Assembly (NCBI GenBank): GCA_958407085.1
Contig: CATYHY010000099.1
Coordinates: 1-5,581, forward strand
Length of the DNA: 5,581 nt
Origin: an uncultured Collinsella sp.
GTDB lineage: Bacteria; Actinomycetota; Coriobacteriia; Coriobacteriales; Coriobacteriaceae
Reading direction: 5' to 3'
Part shown: piece after piece, positions 5,567 to 5,581 of the stretch
How the letters are laid out: every line of letters begins with the position of its first letter
Numbering within the stretch: the stretch's first letter is position 1
The notes under the pieces: generated by a model
Database searches by the model: none
Told to the model about the DNA's origin: nothing
The model's input: the letters and a program-made list of their open reading frames with translations, nothing else
Position numbers and translations under genes: made by a program

Positions 5567-5581
5567 GCCGCTCGCAATCTT

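Overview
The window looks like the chromosomal replication origin of a high-GC Gram-positive bacterium. All genes lie on the minus strand, in transcription order: a GHKL-ATPase/winged-helix protein, dnaA, a 238-bp AT-rich gap that fits oriC, dnaN, recF, and possibly the first codons of one more gene. Conserved dnaA-dnaN-recF order, GC-rich coding sequence, an Ala/Pro-rich DnaA linker and an unusual ATP-binding gene in front of dnaA suggest an actinobacterium, most likely the Coriobacteriia (Collinsella/Olsenella-like). The lineage is an inference from gene content and style; nothing in the window proves it.

Right end (4214-5566): a 450-residue protein with an intact GHKL ATP-binding fold, no histidine-kinase phosphoacceptor domain, a roughly 170-residue Gln/Pro/Tyr/Met-rich prion-like linker and a C-terminal winged helix. 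It ends 15 bases before the dnaA start, so the two are probably co-transcribed and dnaA has no upstream intergenic region of its own. Centre right (2474-4198): dnaA, starting at GTG with a good ribosome binding site. It has all AAA+ motifs, a long linker and several substitutions at DNA-contact positions of domain IV. A 14/16 match to the ParB site parS lies inside its linker-coding region.

Centre (2236-2473): the putative origin. It holds a run of five TAA/TAG triplets resembling a DnaA-trio element, an AT-rich unwinding candidate next to dnaN, two inverted repeats and several DnaA-box-like 9-mers one mismatch from the relaxed consensus, but no perfect TTATCCACA. Left (1132-2235 and 15-1121): dnaN (sliding clamp) and recF (gap-repair SMC-like ATPase), 10 bases apart and probably translationally coupled. 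A GTG overlapping the recF stop may begin the next gene.

Together the region encodes the initiator, its probable target site, the clamp that initiator regulation and polymerase need, and a recombination mediator. The least expected parts are the nucleotide-binding, DNA-binding-like protein wired into dnaA expression and the parS-like site within dnaA.
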